NCBI GenBank assembly: GCA_003251795.1
Contig: QKEI01000244.1
Location: 1 to 38,722, forward strand
From: Candidatus Muproteobacteria bacterium
GTDB taxonomy: Bacteria > Pseudomonadota > Gammaproteobacteria > Acidiferrobacterales > SPGG2
Direction of reading: 5' to 3'
DNA: 38,722 bases
The position numbers were made by a program, and so were the translations under genes. Positions 9,807 to 18,825 of the stretch are shown here, one piece after another. Numbering within the stretch: the first letter of the stretch is position 1; each line of letters opens with the position of its first letter. Below the pieces are notes generated by a model. The model was given only the letters and a program-made list of their open reading frames with translations, was not told where the DNA came from and did no database searches.

Positions 9807-10685
9807 ATGAAGACTGGAATCATTGGATTGGGGGCAATGGGTGCGCCAATGGCGCTCAACCTGTACCGGGCCAGTCTGCTGCACGCAGCCTGGAACCGCA
9901 CACCCGGGCGCGCTGCCGCATTGGCGCGCGAGGCTCCGGGTTTGCCGCTCGTAACGCAGGCGCAAGCGCTGGTGCGCGAGTGTGAAGTGGTTCTGATCAG
10001 CGTCGCCGACGACGAGGCGCTAACGCAGGTGATGGAACGCATGCAACCGCATCTCGGCCCCGGCAAAGTCGTGGTGGACACCTCAACCGTGAGTGCCGAA
10101 ACGGCGTGCGCGGTTGCCACGCGCGTGGCTGCCGTCGGTAGCGCATTCCTCGATGCGCCGGTATCTGGTGGTGTCGAGGGTGCGCGCAATGGCAGTCTCG
10201 TGATGATGGTCGGCGGTGATGCGCAGGCACTCGAGCGAGTGCGACCGGTGTTGTCCGTTATTGCCTCGCACATTGCCTACATGGGGCCGGTCGGTAGCGG
10301 CCAGGGGACCAAGGCCGTGGATCAGGTCATGGTCGCCGGCATCAACCAGGCCGTGGCGGAGTCATTGGCCTTCGCCCAAGCGCTAGGGTTACCGATGGGG
10401 CGAGTGCTGGAAGTCGTTAGCGCCGGTGCCGCGGCAAATTGGTTTCTCAGCAATCGCGGTGCACGCATGGTGCGGCAACAATACCCAGCGGGATTCAAGG
10501 TGGCGTTGCATCGCAAGGATCTCAACATCTGTAAGCAAATGGCTGCCGCGCTTGATGTCCAGTTGCCGACCGTGGAGATGACACTGATCCACTACAAGCG
10601 TTTGCTCAATGCAGGTCTGGGTAACGAGGATATCTCAGCACTGTACCACCTGAAAAAATCCATGTTTGATAAGGATCGTGCCTAG
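9807..10685 (+). CDS. NAD(P)-dependent beta-hydroxyacid dehydrogenase (3-hydroxyisobutyrate dehydrogenase / tartronate semialdehyde reductase family)
   Basis: The 292-aa protein starts at the ATG at 9807 (MKTGIIGLGAMG), preceded by AGAGGTG; the same frame is open further upstream inside speA, but the Rossmann GxGxxG at residues 7-12 must lie at the N-terminus. Family signatures follow: DTSTVS (91-96), the substrate loop DAPVSGGVEGARNGSL (116-131) and the catalytic lysine in GSGQGTKAVDQ (K169). The residue three after the lysine is Asp172 where Asn is usual. The C-terminal part is all-helical and ends KKSMFDKDRA. Substrate cannot be assigned; members act on 3-hydroxyisobutyrate, tartronate semialdehyde or gamma-hydroxybutyrate. 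It follows speA by 61 bp and converges on the SPOR gene. Confidence 0.85.
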   Translation: MKTGIIGLGAMGAPMALNLYRASLLHAAWNRTPGRAAALAREAPGLPLVTQAQALVRECEVVLISVADDEALTQVMERMQPHLGPGKVVVDTSTVSAETACAVATRVAAVGSAFLDAPVSGGVEGARNGSLVMMVGGDAQALERVRPVLSVIASHIAYMGPVGSGQGTKAVDQVMVAGINQAVAESLAFAQALGLPMGRVLEVVSAGAAANWFLSNRGARMVRQQYPAGFKVALHRKDLNICKQMAAALDVQLPTVEMTLIHYKRLLNAGLGNEDISALYHLKKSMFDKDRA

Positions 10686-10722
10686 CCATGCCTATTGCCC
10701 GCTGAACGCGAACTTGCAGTGC

Positions 10723-11319
10723 TCATCCTTCACGCCTCAGTTTTAGTCGCAGACCACGTATGCCGAGCGCGCGCAGACGCTGATCGGCGGCATCGAGCTC
10801 ATTGAGATTGCTATAAGGTCCAAGGCGCACGCGGTGGTACTCGCCTTTGCCCTCGATCGCCACTTTCTGGATATGTGCCACCAGCCCGTTGAGCGTCAAC
10901 TTCGCCTTAAGACGGTCGGCGTCTTCGAAGCGCGCGAATGAGGCCGCCTGTAACACGTAGCTCACGTCCGCCGGTGTGGCAGCGCCCGCCGGCTTGCTTG
11001 TCGCAGCGCTTTCCTTTTCTGGCAACACGGTCTCGATCTCCGGCAGGATCGTGTAGAAATCGTATTTCGGGATTCTTGCTGCCGGTGCCTCCACGGTCGG
11101 AGCTTTTTCAGTGGCGCGCTGGGGTTTTTCGGCGCTGCTAAACAGCGTGTTCAGGCCACTGCCGGGTGCATTCGTGCGGTGCGCCAAGAGCTGCAGCAGT
11201 ACCGTGAGCGCAATGCCCACGGCAAGCCCGAGCGCCAGCAGCGACCACGTAGGCCACGACCCAAGCCTGAGTTTGAGCTTACGTTTGCGCCTGACGGTTT
11301 TTCTGCGCTTCTTGCCCAT
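10723..11319 (-). CDS. SPOR-domain cell-division-type membrane protein (FtsN-like)
   Basis: The 198-aa protein has a very basic cytoplasmic N-terminus (about 20 residues rich in Lys and Arg), one membrane helix (about 24-47), a Pro/Ala-rich linker with KYDFYTILPEIE, and a C-terminal SPOR domain (about 118-196: YVLQAASFARFEDADRLKAKL ... YHRVRLGPYSNLNE). SPOR domains bind denuded glycan strands at the septum. The motif KYDFYxxLPExE is typical of the FtsN-like genes found directly after argS in many Gammaproteobacteria, as here with an 8-bp gap. It probably belongs to the divisome, but a definite FtsN assignment would need comparison with other SPOR proteins in the genome. Confidence 0.88.
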   Translation of the reverse strand: MGKKRRKTVRRKRKLKLRLGSWPTWSLLALGLAVGIALTVLLQLLAHRTNAPGSGLNTLFSSAEKPQRATEKAPTVEAPAARIPKYDFYTILPEIETVLPEKESAATSKPAGAATPADVSYVLQAASFARFEDADRLKAKLTLNGLVAHIQKVAIEGKGEYHRVRLGPYSNLNELDAADQRLRALGIRGLRLKLRREG

Positions 11320-11327
11320 CGACCCAG

Positions 11328-13088
11328 TTACATGCGCTCCGGTGCGGAAACACTCAGCAGGCCGAGCCCGTTGGCGATAACCTGGCGGGTAGCGTCGATC
11401 AGATTGAGGCGGGCGTCGCGCAAATCGCTGGCCTCAACCAGGAACGTGTGGGCGTTATAATAAGTATGGAACTCGTTTGCCAGCTCACGCAGGTAATGAC
11501 ACAACTGGTGCGGCTCGTGGGCCAATGCCGCTGCCTCGACGACTTCGGGATAACGCCCGAGTGCAGCGAGCAACTGCTGTTCGTGCGGCTCGGTCAGCAA
11601 CGGTAGATGGGCGTTGCCGTTTACGCGATCGTGCCGCAGGCCTTTCTCCTTTAGCTGACGGAATACACTGCATACGCGCGCATGCGCGTATTGCACATAA
11701 TATACCGGATTGTCGGCGCTCTGTGATTTTGCCAGGTCAAGGTCGAAGTCCATGTGCTGTTCACACTTGCGCATGACGTAAAAGAAGCGCGCCGCGTCTT
11801 TACCAACCTCCTCACGCAACTCGCGCAAGGTTACGAACTCGCCGCTGCGCGTCGACATTTGCACGCGCTCGCCGCCGCGGTAGAGGATGGCGAACTGTAC
11901 CAACAGTACGTCGAGCCGCGAGGGATCGTCGCCCATCGCGCTCAACGCTGCTTTAACCCGCGGCACATAGCCGTGATGATCGGCGCCCCAGATATCGATT
12001 ACCCGCTCAAAACCGCGCTCCAGCTTATCCATGTGGTAGGCGATGTCTGACGCGAAGTAAGTGGTTTGTCCGTTCTCTCGCACGACCACGCGGTCTTTCT
12101 CATCGCGGTAGTCGGTGGAGCGAAACCAAAGCGCCTTGTCTTTCTCGTACACGTGTCCCGAGGCGCGCAGACGCTCTATCGCCCGCTTCACCGCCCCGCT
12201 TGCGGTAAGCGAATGCTCGGAGAACCAGCAGTCGTAGGTGACGCCGAACTGTTCCAGGTCTTCACGAATATCCGCCAATATGTCGGTCAGCGCTCGCTGG
12301 TATATGAGTTGGTACTGTTGATTGCCGAGCAGCGTCCGGGCGCGGTCGATCAGGGCGTCCACATGGACCTCGGCATCACCGCCTTGCGCGGCATCGGCCG
12401 GTAGTTGCATGGCGACGTCCGCGGCGCTGCGGCACAGCGACGCTCCGAGCTCGTGCTTCAGAGCGGCGGCGATATCGCGTACATAGGCGCCCGCATACCC
12501 GCTCGCGGGAAACACCACCGTCTCGCCGCACAGCTCCAGGTAACGCAACCACACGCTGGTTGCCAGGATATTCATCTGACGGCCGGCGTCGTTGACATAG
12601 TACTCGCGGTGCACGTTGTAACCGATCGCCTCCAGTAGGTCAGCGACGGCGGCGCCGTAGGCGGCGCCGCGTCCGTGACCGACATGCAATGGCCCCGTGG
12701 GATTGGCCGACACGAACTCCACCTGGATGCTACGGTGGGCGCCGATATCGCTGCGCCCGAAGCTGTGGCCGGCCTCGAGGATTTCCTCGACGATGGCCTG
12801 GAAGGCGTTCTCGCTCAGGAAAAAGTTGATAAAGCCAGGGCCCGCGACCTCTACCCGCCGCACGAGCGCCGACGCCGGCAAATGCTCAACGATGCGCTGA
12901 GCCAGCTCGCGCGGCCGCATGCTCGTCTGGCTCGCAAGGGTAAGGGCGACATTACTGGCCAAGTCGCCCTGCCCTTCGTGTCGCGGGCGGTCGAGCTCCA
13001 CGTTGAACGTTTCCTCGACCGGCAGCACGTGCTTGGCCTGCAGCGCTTTCAGCGCTTGCGTGAGCAAATGTCGCAGTTTTTGTTTCAC
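11328..13088 (-). CDS. argS: Arginyl-tRNA synthetase
   Basis: A class I synthetase charging tRNA-Arg in the cytosol. The 586-aa length is typical (about 560-590). Visible features are the N-terminal add-1 domain, the HIGH-type motif in [12 protein letters not shown] (135-138), [20 protein letters not shown], the [15 protein letters not shown] block, the KMSKS-equivalent [16 protein letters not shown] and the C-terminal anticodon-binding DALR domain ending [12 protein letters not shown]. The ATG start gives [13 protein letters not shown]. Downstream, after 8 bp, is the SPOR-domain gene, which is likely cotranscribed; upstream on the same strand, after 95 bp, is the cyclase. Confidence 0.97.
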   Translation of the reverse strand: MKQKLRHLLTQALKALQAKHVLPVEETFNVELDRPRHEGQGDLASNVALTLASQTSMRPRELAQRIVEHLPASALVRRVEVAGPGFINFFLSENAFQAIVEEILEAGHSFGRSDIGAHRSIQVEFVSANPTGPLHVGHGRGAAYGAAVADLLEAIGYNVHREYYVNDAGRQMNILATSVWLRYLELCGETVVFPASGYAGAYVRDIAAALKHELGASLCRSAADVAMQLPADAAQGGDAEVHVDALIDRARTLLGNQQYQLIYQRALTDILADIREDLEQFGVTYDCWFSEHSLTASGAVKRAIERLRASGHVYEKDKALWFRSTDYRDEKDRVVVRENGQTTYFASDIAYHMDKLERGFERVIDIWGADHHGYVPRVKAALSAMGDDPSRLDVLLVQFAILYRGGERVQMSTRSGEFVTLRELREEVGKDAARFFYVMRKCEQHMDFDLDLAKSQSADNPVYYVQYAHARVCSVFRQLKEKGLRHDRVNGNAHLPLLTEPHEQQLLAALGRYPEVVEAAALAHEPHQLCHYLRELANEFHTYYNAHTFLVEASDLRDARLNLIDATRQVIANGLGLLSVSAPERM

Positions 13089-13183
13089 CGTTTTTCGTTT
13101 TCCGTGATCGCGCGCGCGACGAGGGCAGCAGATTCTACCGGGATTGATTGCGCCACGGAAACCGGCGCTGTCGCATCAGCGAA

Positions 13184-15364
13184 TCAGGCAGATAGATGTT
13201 CGCGGCAGTAGTGCATGTGATAGCGGCTAACCGGATCCTGTACGCTTGCGCTCAACTGCTCGAACAGCGGCAATGCTTCGGTAAAGTTGTCCGCACGCAT
13301 GAGCGCATAAGCGCGCTGAAACTGCGGCAGCCAATCCAGGGGGTGTCCAGAATTGGCCGGTAGCAACTCGAATATCTTCACGGGTTGCCGACGACCGCGC
13401 ACATGCGCCAGGTCGATCTCGCGGATATGGGCAAACTCGCTACGCACCTGTTCGTAAGTGAACTCGCTCAACAGTATGTGGGTGCCGTAGGTCTTGTTCA
13501 GTCCCTCGATGCGGGATCCGAGGTTGACGGCATCGCCGATGACCGTGTAATCGAAGCGATCCCTTGAACCCATGTTGCCGACCACCATGGGTCCGGTATT
13601 GATGCCGATACCGATCTCCAGCGCCGGCAACCCCTGCTCGCGCCACTGTGCCTGCAACGCGCGCAACTCCTCGAGCATATCGAGGGCAGTTCGGCAAGCG
13701 AGCAACGCGTGATCATCACGGTAGATCGGGGCGCCGTAGACGGCCATGATCGCATCGCCGATGTACTTATCGAGCAGACCGTCGTGTTTGAATACCTTTT
13801 TGGTCATCCTTGTGAGATAGACGTTTAGCAATCGCACCAACTCTTCTGGCGGCAGCGACTGCGACACCGAGGTAAAGCCGCGTATATCGGAGAACAGCAC
13901 GGTAAGCGTGCGTTTCTCGCCGCCGAGGCGCAACCCGCCGATGTTATCGACGATCTCGTCGACAATCTTAGGTGCGACGTAGTGTTGAAAGGCTGACTTG
14001 ATTTGGCGCTTGCCGGTTTCGGCGGTGACATATTTGGATATAGTGGAAGATACAAAGACCACGAGAATGACCAAGGAGGGATAAACCATGTTTAGCCATA
14101 TCAGCTGCACGCGAAACAGGGCGATCGCGACCACCACGTAGGTCGCAAACAACGCAAGTGTCAACGCCGTACCGCCCCAATACCCCATGCGGGGCAACAC
14201 CCAGGCGAGCAATCCACCGAGCAAGACGATGGCGGCGACATCCACATTAGCCATCCATCTAGGACGGTTAATGAAATCGTCGTCGAGCAAATTTTGTATG
14301 ACGGTGGCACGGATCTCGACCCCGGGAAACGTGGGGCCATAGGGGGTGACGCGAATGTCACCCATACCCTTGGCGGTCGCCCCGATCACGACGATCTTGT
14401 CCTTGATCTGTTTTCTGTCGACGCTGCCGTCTAGTACATCAGCAATGGAGAGAGTCGGTATGGTTTTTTCCGGGCCGTAATAATGGATCAGCGCCCGGCC
14501 ACGCTCGTCGGTGCCGATCGATCGCCCGCCAATGCTGAGACCGGTAATGCCGTCACTTGCCACGTGCAAAGCAAGATCATCGCTGCGCTCAAAAACTCGC
14601 ACAGCCTGTACATCAGCGGAGGGAAAGAAACTTCCGCGGTAGCGCATGACCAGCGGCGCCCGGCGTATCGTGCCATCCTCGGGATCGGGCAAGCTGGTGA
14701 TGTGGCCGCTGAACCTGGCCTGCGAGCGTATTTCGGGAACGTTGGCGAGTAGACCCGCCGGCTCATCCATGGGGAAATCCAGGGTGATCGTGCCGCTATC
14801 GCTCACTAACGGCACGGCGTTGCGTTTCAAGTCTTCGAATGCCTGGTCGGCACCGGTTTTGGAGAGCGCGCTCGCTTCGTCCGGCGACATGAGAAAGACC
14901 ATGCTCAACACGACGCGGCCACTGTCGGCGATCGCCCGCCCCAGCGAGGTGTCCACTGTCAGTTGTTCCTTTAGCGAGGCATAAGGGCTGTTGGTGGTGG
15001 CAAAACCCTTTTCCGCCTCGAGGCGCTCGATGTGCTCAATGAGTTTCTGGTCTTGGGACTCGGGAAAAAATACGTCCATTGCGATAACCCGTGCCCCCAT
15101 ATCATCAAGTCGCTCTATTAGCGCCGCGTACGTTGTCCGAGGCCAGGGCCAGCGGCCCAGTTTGGCAAGACTTTTTTCGTCGATGGCAGCAATGGTCACC
15201 TGCCCTGCTGGCACGCGCGTTGCCCCGGAGCGCAGGCGCATGTCGTAGGTCTTGAGTTCCACCACGTCCAGCAACTCGATGTGCAACAGGTACATAAGGA
15301 GAACAACGCCCGTCAGAGCAAGACCGATCCTACTGGCGGTGGTCATGGCTGGTAAGACGCTCAT
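13184..15364 (-). CDS. CHASE2-domain adenylate cyclase (class III)
   Basis: The 726-aa membrane enzyme has an N-terminal helix (about 11-28), an extracytoplasmic CHASE2 sensor (about 30-365, with AAIDEKSLAKLGRWPWPR, MDVFFPE and IVVIGATAKG), three helices (about 373-443) and a cytoplasmic cyclase domain (about 480-665). Catalytic features are complete: VLFSDIRGF with D493, the adenine-selecting lysine in LLDKYIGDAIM (K533) with D537, and YTVIGDAVNLGSRIE with T607, N614 and R618. The Lys/Thr pair is the class IIIb pattern, so cAMP rather than cGMP is expected; some class IIIb enzymes respond to bicarbonate, which cannot be judged here. It lies between argS and the unknown gene behind ponA, on the same strand. 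Confidence 0.93.
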   Translation of the reverse strand: MSVLPAMTTASRIGLALTGVVLLMYLLHIELLDVVELKTYDMRLRSGATRVPAGQVTIAAIDEKSLAKLGRWPWPRTTYAALIERLDDMGARVIAMDVFFPESQDQKLIEHIERLEAEKGFATTNSPYASLKEQLTVDTSLGRAIADSGRVVLSMVFLMSPDEASALSKTGADQAFEDLKRNAVPLVSDSGTITLDFPMDEPAGLLANVPEIRSQARFSGHITSLPDPEDGTIRRAPLVMRYRGSFFPSADVQAVRVFERSDDLALHVASDGITGLSIGGRSIGTDERGRALIHYYGPEKTIPTLSIADVLDGSVDRKQIKDKIVVIGATAKGMGDIRVTPYGPTFPGVEIRATVIQNLLDDDFINRPRWMANVDVAAIVLLGGLLAWVLPRMGYWGGTALTLALFATYVVVAIALFRVQLIWLNMVYPSLVILVVFVSSTISKYVTAETGKRQIKSAFQHYVAPKIVDEIVDNIGGLRLGGEKRTLTVLFSDIRGFTSVSQSLPPEELVRLLNVYLTRMTKKVFKHDGLLDKYIGDAIMAVYGAPIYRDDHALLACRTALDMLEELRALQAQWREQGLPALEIGIGINTGPMVVGNMGSRDRFDYTVIGDAVNLGSRIEGLNKTYGTHILLSEFTYEQVRSEFAHIREIDLAHVRGRRQPVKIFELLPANSGHPLDWLPQFQRAYALMRADNFTEALPLFEQLSASVQDPVSRYHMHYCREHLSA

Positions 15365-15469
15365 ACGGATACGGCGATAAGCATCAAGTTACTGTAACCA
15401 AGGGCGGGGGAACATTTTCGCACGGCGGGTTGCTGCGGTCTGGTGCCCATCGCAGCATTGGGAAGCGGC

Positions 15470-16123
15470 TCATTCACCTGATATTGGCGCATCCGCCGGG
15501 TGCAAGAGCGCGGACAATTCCTTGATACTCGCACGCTTCATCGGTTTGCCGTCAACTGGGCTCAGCGGCGCTTCCCGTATGCTCTGTCGGTTGAGTACAT
15601 ACAACTCGATCGTGGCGGCATCGACTGTGAAGCGATAAATCGGGCAACTCTGTTGGCGCTCGCCGCCATAACGCAAACGCCTATCGCTCTCCTCGTACGG
15701 GATGCGGTGCTCAGCCAGCAACAAGCCGATCTCCTCTGGCGTGTCGGCGCACACATGCAGCTGGATCACTGACTGCGCGGTTACAGTGCCGCTTAGCACG
15801 GGCCCCACCAGACGTGGATCGAATGCCCGGAAAAAGCGCATCGCCTCCAGGGCGATATGGCGCAAGTGCTGCAGTGTCGTAGATAGACGCTGGGCGTGGA
15901 ACAGTTGCAGATAGTCCCGCAGCGCCGCTTCCACCTCTTCGTTGCTCGGCAGATGTCTGGCGTTGGGTATGTTGAGCCGGAGTGCGGCCTTGCGCTTGGC
16001 CGTATGGAAGTCGCGTACGCCTTCAGCCGACATGATACGCGCTGCCTCGGCACAGATGCGCTGACGAATCTGCATCTCGCCGCGCGGCGACGGGCCGTTC
16101 GCAACGCGCGATTTACCGGCCAT
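15470..16123 (-). CDS. Uncharacterised protein translationally coupled to ponA
   Basis: I do not recognise this 217-aa soluble protein. It has a basic N-terminus, a helical first half (about 20-105, with KRKAALRLNIPNARHLPSNEEVEAALRDYLQLF) and an alpha/beta second half (about 108-195). The segment LVGPVLSGTVTAQSVIQLHV (about 106-125) faintly recalls the G-S...D-I-D motif of nucleotidyltransferase folds, but the metal-binding aspartates are not clearly present, so this is only a hint. No signal peptide or membrane helix is seen. Its ATG shares the final A of the ponA stop (TAATG on the minus strand), so translation is coupled to PBP1A. The gene continues into an intergenic gap of 105 bp before the cyclase. 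A link to cell-wall synthesis is possible from position only. Confidence 0.8.
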   Translation of the reverse strand: MAGKSRVANGPSPRGEMQIRQRICAEAARIMSAEGVRDFHTAKRKAALRLNIPNARHLPSNEEVEAALRDYLQLFHAQRLSTTLQHLRHIALEAMRFFRAFDPRLVGPVLSGTVTAQSVIQLHVCADTPEEIGLLLAEHRIPYEESDRRLRYGGERQQSCPIYRFTVDAATIELYVLNRQSIREAPLSPVDGKPMKRASIKELSALLHPADAPISGE

Positions 16124-18630
16124 TAGAACAGATCTTTGGGGATGGGCTCGACCTTAGGTGGCGCAGCCGTAGCGGTTGTCGCCCCGGCGTCCTCGCCTGG
16201 TGCCGGCGCCCCGGCCACCGTCGGTTCGGTGCCGGGGATAAAGTACTCGACGATTGCCAGTGGGTCCTCGGGATCCGTCGGGTCGCCGGTATTGCGGTCA
16301 ACGCTCATCGCCACCACGTCTTTGGGTACAGGCAGCTGGTGTTCCGGCACGCCCTTGAGGGCGGTTGCCATGAAATCGATCCAGATGGGTAATGCCGCGC
16401 GTGCGCCTGCCTCGCCCGGGCCAAGCGAGGAAGGCTGGTCAAAACCGATCCAGGCCGTGGCCACCAAATCGGGGGTAAACCCGGAAAACCAGGCATCGCG
16501 AAACTCATTCGTGGTTCCGGTCTTGCCCGCCAGATCCGCGCGCCCAAGCTCGAGTGCACGTCTGCCGGTACCGCGCTTGATTACATCCTGCATGATACTA
16601 GTCATGATGAAGGCGTTATCTTCGCTGATCACGCGGGGCGCAATGTGCAGGCCGTGTGCCTGTACGAGATCGGTAACCGCGCCGTTGGTGGTTGGCGAGC
16701 CATCTTCCTTCTGTTCGCATTCGCGACAGATTACGGCTGGGTTTGCCTGCTCAAGGATGTTCCCTTCGGAGTCTTCGACCCGGGTGATGAAATAGGGTTC
16801 GATCTTGTAGCCGGTATTGGCGAACACGGCGAATGCGGTCGCCATCTGCAGCGGCGTCGCTGACGCCGTGCCCAATGCCAAGGACAGATTGCGTGGTAGC
16901 CTGTTACGGTCGAAGCCGAAGCGCTGCAGGTAGTCGACCGCGTAGCTTGGATCAATCGCGCGCAGCAGCCGCACAGACACCAGATTGATCGACAACGTAA
17001 GGGCCTTGCGCAAAGGTGTCGGTCCGAAGAACCGTTCGCTGTAATTGTCCGGGCGCCACAACTCCTCGAGCCCTGGGTCCTTGATCACCACCGGTGCGCC
17101 GCTTACCGGGGTGGCAGCAGTGAACCCTTTCTCCAGCGCGGCGGAGTAGATGAAGGGTTTCAAATTGGAGCCAGGCTGCCGCTCGGCTTGAGTGGCGCGA
17201 TTAAACTTGCTTTCGTGGAAATCGAAACCGCCGGTTAAAGCGAGGATCGCGCCGTCAGAAGGCCGCAACGCCACCACCGCGCCTGCGACCTGCGGAACTT
17301 GCGCTAGCAGCCATCGACCTGGCTGTTGCTCCGGTGCCTCCTTCTCCGGAGACTTAGCGGGTTCGGCATCTGCGTATTGCAGATAAACAATGTCGCCGGG
17401 GGCGAGGACATCTGAGGCCTTACGCACCGGCGGACCGAGGTTGGATTCGTCGATGTACCCGCGTGCCCAGGAGAGACCATCCCAATCGACCTCGACAATG
17501 TAACCGTCTTGCGTGTAGACGCGCGCGCTTTTCTCTTGGAGCGATAACACGATGCCAGGCAGTAGATCACCGATGACACGGAAACCCGCCAACGCCTCAT
17601 CGAGGTCCGTTTGCGCCACCTCGCTGGCGTCAACGTTGACGCGACTGGCCGGACCGCGATAGCCGTGTCGGCGCTCATAGGCGTGTAATCCCTTACGCAA
17701 GGCGAGATTAGCCGCCTGCTGATAGTCTGCCCTGATGGTTGTATAAACATTGAAACCACCGGCATAACTCGACTCGTCATAACGATCGACCATGTATTGC
17801 CGGACCATCTCGGCGATATAGGGCGCTTCCACATCGAAGCGCAGCGCGTGCTTGCTCGCGGTCAGCGGCGCGGCCTTCGCCACGTCGAAGGTTTCTTCAT
17901 CAATAAAATCGAGCGCACGCATGCGTTGCAAGACGTAGTTGCGCCGTTCCAATGCGGTATCGGGATTGCTCAGTGGATTGTTGCGTGATGGCGCCTTGGG
18001 TAATCCGGCCAGCATGGCGATTTCTGGAAGCGTCAGGTCATTGACCGACTTGCCATAGTAGATCTGCGCGGCGGCCCCGAAACCGTAGGCGCGATGACCG
18101 AGGAAGATCTTATTCAGGTAGAGCTCGAGGATCTCGTTCTTGCTGAGCTCGCGCTCGATCTTGAAAGCCAATAAGATCTCCTTGAACTTGCGGCTATAAG
18201 TCTTCTCGGGGCTCAGGAAGAAGTTTCGCGCCACCTGCATGGTGATGGTACTGGCGCCTTGTCCGGAGCTGCCGGTGCGCAGGTTGTGCCACATCGCCCG
18301 CAGGATGCCGGTGAAATCCACGCCGTGGTGACCGTAAAAGTCGCGATCCTCGGCGGCGAGCACCGCATTGATCATCAACGGTGGCACGTCGTCTGGTTTC
18401 AGCAGAATGCGCTTCTCTTCGCCGAATTCTGCTAGCAGGCGCCCTTCGGTACTGAAGACACGCATCGGCACTTTCAGCGGCTGCTCGGCCAGCGACTCGA
18501 TGGAAGGCAGCGAGGGGCTCAAAAGCACGACGGCGAGCAGCAAAACGCACACGCCGCCGACGGCCGCGGCGGCAGCCCCATATAACAGAAAGCGCACCGG
18601 CTTGCCGAATCTAGACCTAATGCTGGTCAT
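16123..18630 (-). CDS. ponA: Penicillin-binding protein 1A (bifunctional glycosyltransferase/transpeptidase)
   Basis: A class A PBP that polymerises and cross-links peptidoglycan in the periplasm. The 835-aa protein has one N-terminal membrane anchor (about 13-38), a GT51 domain with the catalytic glutamate in AAEDRDFYGHHGVD (E94) and QGASTITMQVARNFF, an OB-like inserted domain (about 320-430), and a transpeptidase domain with SxxK in QPGSNLKPF (S488/K491), SxN in LSINLVS (547-549) and KTG in AGKTGTTNEFRDAWF (703-705). The tail is Pro/Ala-rich, as in many PBP1A proteins. It is divergent from pilM across 195 bp, a classic gammaproteobacterial arrangement (ponA is also called mrcA), and is followed by an unknown gene overlapping its stop by one base. 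Confidence 0.97.
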   Translation of the reverse strand: MTSIRSRFGKPVRFLLYGAAAAAVGGVCVLLLAVVLLSPSLPSIESLAEQPLKVPMRVFSTEGRLLAEFGEEKRILLKPDDVPPLMINAVLAAEDRDFYGHHGVDFTGILRAMWHNLRTGSSGQGASTITMQVARNFFLSPEKTYSRKFKEILLAFKIERELSKNEILELYLNKIFLGHRAYGFGAAAQIYYGKSVNDLTLPEIAMLAGLPKAPSRNNPLSNPDTALERRNYVLQRMRALDFIDEETFDVAKAAPLTASKHALRFDVEAPYIAEMVRQYMVDRYDESSYAGGFNVYTTIRADYQQAANLALRKGLHAYERRHGYRGPASRVNVDASEVAQTDLDEALAGFRVIGDLLPGIVLSLQEKSARVYTQDGYIVEVDWDGLSWARGYIDESNLGPPVRKASDVLAPGDIVYLQYADAEPAKSPEKEAPEQQPGRWLLAQVPQVAGAVVALRPSDGAILALTGGFDFHESKFNRATQAERQPGSNLKPFIYSAALEKGFTAATPVSGAPVVIKDPGLEELWRPDNYSERFFGPTPLRKALTLSINLVSVRLLRAIDPSYAVDYLQRFGFDRNRLPRNLSLALGTASATPLQMATAFAVFANTGYKIEPYFITRVEDSEGNILEQANPAVICRECEQKEDGSPTTNGAVTDLVQAHGLHIAPRVISEDNAFIMTSIMQDVIKRGTGRRALELGRADLAGKTGTTNEFRDAWFSGFTPDLVATAWIGFDQPSSLGPGEAGARAALPIWIDFMATALKGVPEHQLPVPKDVVAMSVDRNTGDPTDPEDPLAIVEYFIPGTEPTVAGAPAPGEDAGATTATAAPPKVEPIPKDLF

Positions 18631-18691
18631 GGGCTACATGAACTAAGAGAGTTTCCAGTGAGGTAGCGGCATTGCCGCCGGACGGTTCTAA

Positions 18692-18721
18692 AGTATAAGG
18701 TGAATCGACGCAAGCGGCCAA
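18692..18721 (-). promoter_or_regulatory. Possible sigma-70 promoter of ponA
   Basis: Read on the minus strand, TTGGCC (18721-18716) and TATACT (18697-18692) are separated by 18 bp. The -10 matches five of six consensus bases and the -35 four of six. It lies about 60 bp before the ponA start. Confidence 0.4.
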
Positions 18722-18729
18722 AGGCGTAT

Positions 18730-18759
18730 TTGTCACTTCCATTTGCCATAGTCTATATT
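18730..18759 (+). promoter_or_regulatory. Possible sigma-70 promoter of pilMNOPQ
   Basis: TTGTCA (18730-18735) and TATATT (18754-18759) are separated by 18 bp; each matches five of six consensus bases. A start near 18766 would leave a leader of about 60 nt before the pilM GTG. The site nearly abuts the putative ponA promoter on the other strand, so the divergent genes share a short control region. Confidence 0.45.
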
Positions 18760-18825
18760 TGGGTGTAGTACTTAAGGCGCGTTTGCATCTATACAACATA
18801 ACTATCTGAATTTAAAGGTATTATA

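Noticed and set aside
12675..13211. 178-codon frame antisense to argS
   Set aside because: It lies opposite the conserved argS N-terminal half and crosses into the intergenic gap; no family similarity was seen.
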